DNA of 7,027 nucleotides, from positions 1 through 7,027 of the forward strand of contig DOZP01000091.1 in NCBI GenBank assembly GCA_003517945.1, given 5' to 3'. Within the stretch, counting starts at the first letter, position 1. The number at the start of each line of letters is the position of its first letter. A model generated the notes under the pieces. That model was not told the origin of the DNA. It saw only the letters and a list, made by a program, of their open reading frames with translations, and made no database searches. This DNA is from Porphyromonadaceae bacterium. Its GTDB lineage: Bacteria; Bacteroidota; Bacteroidia; Bacteroidales; Tannerellaceae. Made by a program: the position numbers and the translations under genes. Below, one piece after another: positions 4,879-7,027 of the stretch.

Positions 4879-6999
4879 TTATTTGAGACCTCTGTTTTTA
4901 AGTAATGGTTCTATGCCGGGCTCTTTTCCACGGAAATTTTTGTACATCTCCATCGCGTCATCAATACTGCCGGGTACAAGAATGAAGTCACGGAATTTTT
5001 CAGCCGTTTTTTTGTCAAAGATATTTCCGGTTTCTTTGAATGCTTCAAAGGCATCGGCATCAAGCACTTCTGACCACATATAACTGTAGTATCCGGCTGT
5101 ATAACCGCCTCCCATCGTATGATTGAAATACGTCGTACGGTAGCGTGGAGGGATCTGGGATAAGGCTCCCCGACGATTCATAGATCCGGCTTCAAATTTC
5201 AGGATGTCAAAAGACGACGGTATTTCTTTAAGCACGTGATAATCCATGTCCAAAAAGGAGGCCTGCAGGTATTCGGCCGTGGCAAAGCCTTGTCCGTATT
5301 TACTGCTGTTGTCGATTTTTTTTACCAGACTTTCCGGCATGACTTCTCCGGTCTGGTAATGTTTGGCATAGACTTTCAATACTTCCGGCTCTAATACCCA
5401 ATGTTCCATAATCTGCGACGGCAATTCGACAAAGTCACGCGGGACATTAGACACTCCGTAATAATGAACGTCCTTGAACAGATTATGAAGAGCGTGTCCG
5501 AACTCATGGAACATGGTTTCAGATTCATCAAGACTTAATAATGCAGGCTGACCGGCCGAAGGTTTTGTGAAATTACATACAATGGTTACGACAGGTCCTA
5601 CGCGTTCTCCATCCTTGTATGTCTGCGAACGGTAGGTTCCGCACCAAGCTCCGCCTCGTTTACTGGAACGGGGAAAAAAATCCATATACAGCACTCCGCG
5701 ATGTGTACCGTCCGCATTTTTACATTCAAACGCCATTGCATCTTCGTGTGGCTTCGGAATGTCTTTTATTTCTGTAAATGAAATGTTGTATAGTTTGTTT
5801 ACCACATAGAAAAGCCCGTCCAGCACATTTTCAAGTTTAAAATACGGACGAATTTCATTTTCGTCAATATCATATTTTTCTTTTTTTACTTTTTCATTAT
5901 AATATTGCCAGTCCCATCCTTTCAGTTCTCCTTCAATACCATCTTTTTTCATCATAGCCTGCAAATCGGCCGCTTCTTCTTTGGCTTTGGACAGTGCGGG
6001 AGCCCATACGTTGTCCAGCAATTCGTATACGTTTTTTTCGTTTTTAGCCATACGTTCTTCCAACGCAAATGCCGCATAGTCTTCATATCCCATCAGTTTC
6101 GCTTTTTCCAGGCGAAGAGTCACCAGTTGTTTTACAACTTCTTTGTTGTCCGCATCATTGCTATTATTACCACGATTAATGTAACCGTTAAATATTTTTT
6201 CACGCAGTTCACGTTTATCGGAAAATTGTAAGAACGGCATGACGCTCGGATTATGAAGCGTAAAAATCCATTGGCCCTCCTTACCTGTTGCTTTTGCTTC
6301 GTCGGCAGCCACATTGATCAGGCTCTGAGGTAAACCGGACAGATCTTCCTGTTTGTCTATAACCAGTTGGAACGCGTTCGTTTCTTTTAGCATGTTTTGG
6401 CCAAAAGTGAGTTGTAACAGCGATATTTGGCTGTTAAGTTCGCGCAAACGCTTCTGTTTTTCTTCCGGGAGGTTGGCCCCGTTCCTGACAAAACTTTTGT
6501 ATGTTTCTTCCAGCAGCTTCTTTTGCTCTTTGTTGAGATTCAGGCTATTTTGGCGGTCGTATACCTGTTTTACCCTGTTGAAAAGTTGAGGGTTCAGGTT
6601 AATGTCATCGTAATGTTGAGACATCAGGGGAGACATTTCCCGGTTCAGCTCCTGCATTTCGTCGGTTGTATTGGCGCTGTTCAGGCCGGAAAATACGGTT
6701 CTTACGTTGCGAAGCAGATTTCCACACCGGTCTAACGCAACAATTGTGTTTTCAAAATCCGGCGATGCCTGATTGTTAACGATTGCGTCAATATCCTTTT
6801 TATGTTCTTCCATCCCTTTGAGGAAGGCCGGCTTATAGTCTTCCATCCGGATTTTATCAAAAGGAGGGACATTAAAAGGGGTTGCATACGTTTCAAAAAA
6901 TAGATTTTTGTTGTTCATTTCCGCTTCCGTATTCTTTTTTTCGGCATGTAGGCCCCATGTAGTCATGGCAACTAATCCGATGGTTAAAAATGCTTTCAT
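4879..6999 (-). CDS. dcp: Peptidyl-dipeptidase Dcp, exported M3-family zinc metallopeptidase
   Basis: A 706-residue peptidase of the M3 (thimet oligopeptidase/Dcp) family, which removes dipeptides from the C-terminus of oligopeptides. The zinc site is intact: HEFGH at 498-502 supplies His498, catalytic Glu499 and His502, and Glu525 in RDFVELPSQ is the third ligand, 23 residues on (25 in E. coli Dcp as recalled). The substrate-binding glycine/tyrosine loop is present near the C-terminus (HTMGGGYTAGYYSYMW, 627-642). The N-terminal half is the usual long helical region starting with NPFFxxY-like LFFETYATPFNVPPFDKI. Residues 1-19 look like a signal peptide (MKAFLTIGLVAMTTWGLHA, then E20), with no lipobox cysteine, so the enzyme is likely periplasmic, unlike cytoplasmic E. 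coli Dcp. Length is normal for the family. The ATG at 6999 is set by the signal peptide. Only 28 bases upstream are visible and no promoter is evident. A small membrane-protein gene follows 17 bp downstream. Confidence 0.93.
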   Translation of the reverse strand: MKAFLTIGLVAMTTWGLHAEKKNTEAEMNNKNLFFETYATPFNVPPFDKIRMEDYKPAFLKGMEEHKKDIDAIVNNQASPDFENTIVALDRCGNLLRNVRTVFSGLNSANTTDEMQELNREMSPLMSQHYDDINLNPQLFNRVKQVYDRQNSLNLNKEQKKLLEETYKSFVRNGANLPEEKQKRLRELNSQISLLQLTFGQNMLKETNAFQLVIDKQEDLSGLPQSLINVAADEAKATGKEGQWIFTLHNPSVMPFLQFSDKRELREKIFNGYINRGNNSNDADNKEVVKQLVTLRLEKAKLMGYEDYAAFALEERMAKNEKNVYELLDNVWAPALSKAKEEAADLQAMMKKDGIEGELKGWDWQYYNEKVKKEKYDIDENEIRPYFKLENVLDGLFYVVNKLYNISFTEIKDIPKPHEDAMAFECKNADGTHRGVLYMDFFPRSSKRGGAWCGTYRSQTYKDGERVGPVVTIVCNFTKPSAGQPALLSLDESETMFHEFGHALHNLFKDVHYYGVSNVPRDFVELPSQIMEHWVLEPEVLKVYAKHYQTGEVMPESLVKKIDNSSKYGQGFATAEYLQASFLDMDYHVLKEIPSSFDILKFEAGSMNRRGALSQIPPRYRTTYFNHTMGGGYTAGYYSYMWSEVLDADAFEAFKETGNIFDKKTAEKFRDFILVPGSIDDAMEMYKNFRGKEPGIEPLLKNRGLK

Positions 7000-7027
7000 A
7001 GCCTTTTAGTTTGATATGTATTAAAGT

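Noticed and set aside
5905..6735. Several plus-strand frames (5905-6231, 6353-6589, 6427-6735) and one minus-strand frame (6132-6314)
   Set aside because: All lie inside the dcp gene, whose frame is continuous with intact catalytic motifs; they are shadows with Phe/Cys-rich, non-protein-like composition.

Overview
The window looks like a chromosomal segment of a Bacteroidales bacterium (Bacteroides/Parabacteroides/Dysgonomonas-like). Three promoters match the Bacteroidetes pattern (TTTG, 19-20 bp, TAnnTTTG), start codons lack strong Shine-Dalgarno sequences and have A-rich upstream stretches instead, the tRNA does not encode CCA, and the protein families are typical of this group. The genus cannot be fixed from the sequence alone.

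Layout. Left edge, minus strand: an NfeD-like membrane protein (263-763) followed by the first 76 codons of a flotillin/SPFH protein that runs off the window (1-228), a classic NfeD-flotillin membrane-organisation pair. The 330-bp gap up to the divergent next gene contains what reads as a decayed N-terminal piece of an insertion-sequence transposase (861-1007) and, close to the next gene, a textbook promoter. Centre, plus strand: a 767-residue exported patatin-POTRA-beta-barrel protein (1094-3397, PlpD/FplA-like, type Vd secretion architecture), then tRNA-Arg(ACG) with its own promoter and a strong hairpin after it.

Right half, minus strand: an AT-rich NYN-domain (PIN-like nuclease) gene (3630-4274), whose own consensus promoter is followed by a roughly 70-nt leader with two perfect hairpins. 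The second hairpin carries a U-tract and ends only about 15 nt before the ATG. Further right, a two-gene unit encodes an exported M3-family peptidyl-dipeptidase (Dcp, 4879-6999) and, 17 bp downstream, a small Q/P/N-rich protein with two membrane spans (4526-4861).

The genes do not form one pathway. Most of the segment is cell-envelope housekeeping (flotillin/NfeD, outer-membrane patatin, exported peptidase). The NYN gene beside tRNA-Arg is the most accessory-looking part, and its terminator-in-leader arrangement is the best candidate for something undescribed.
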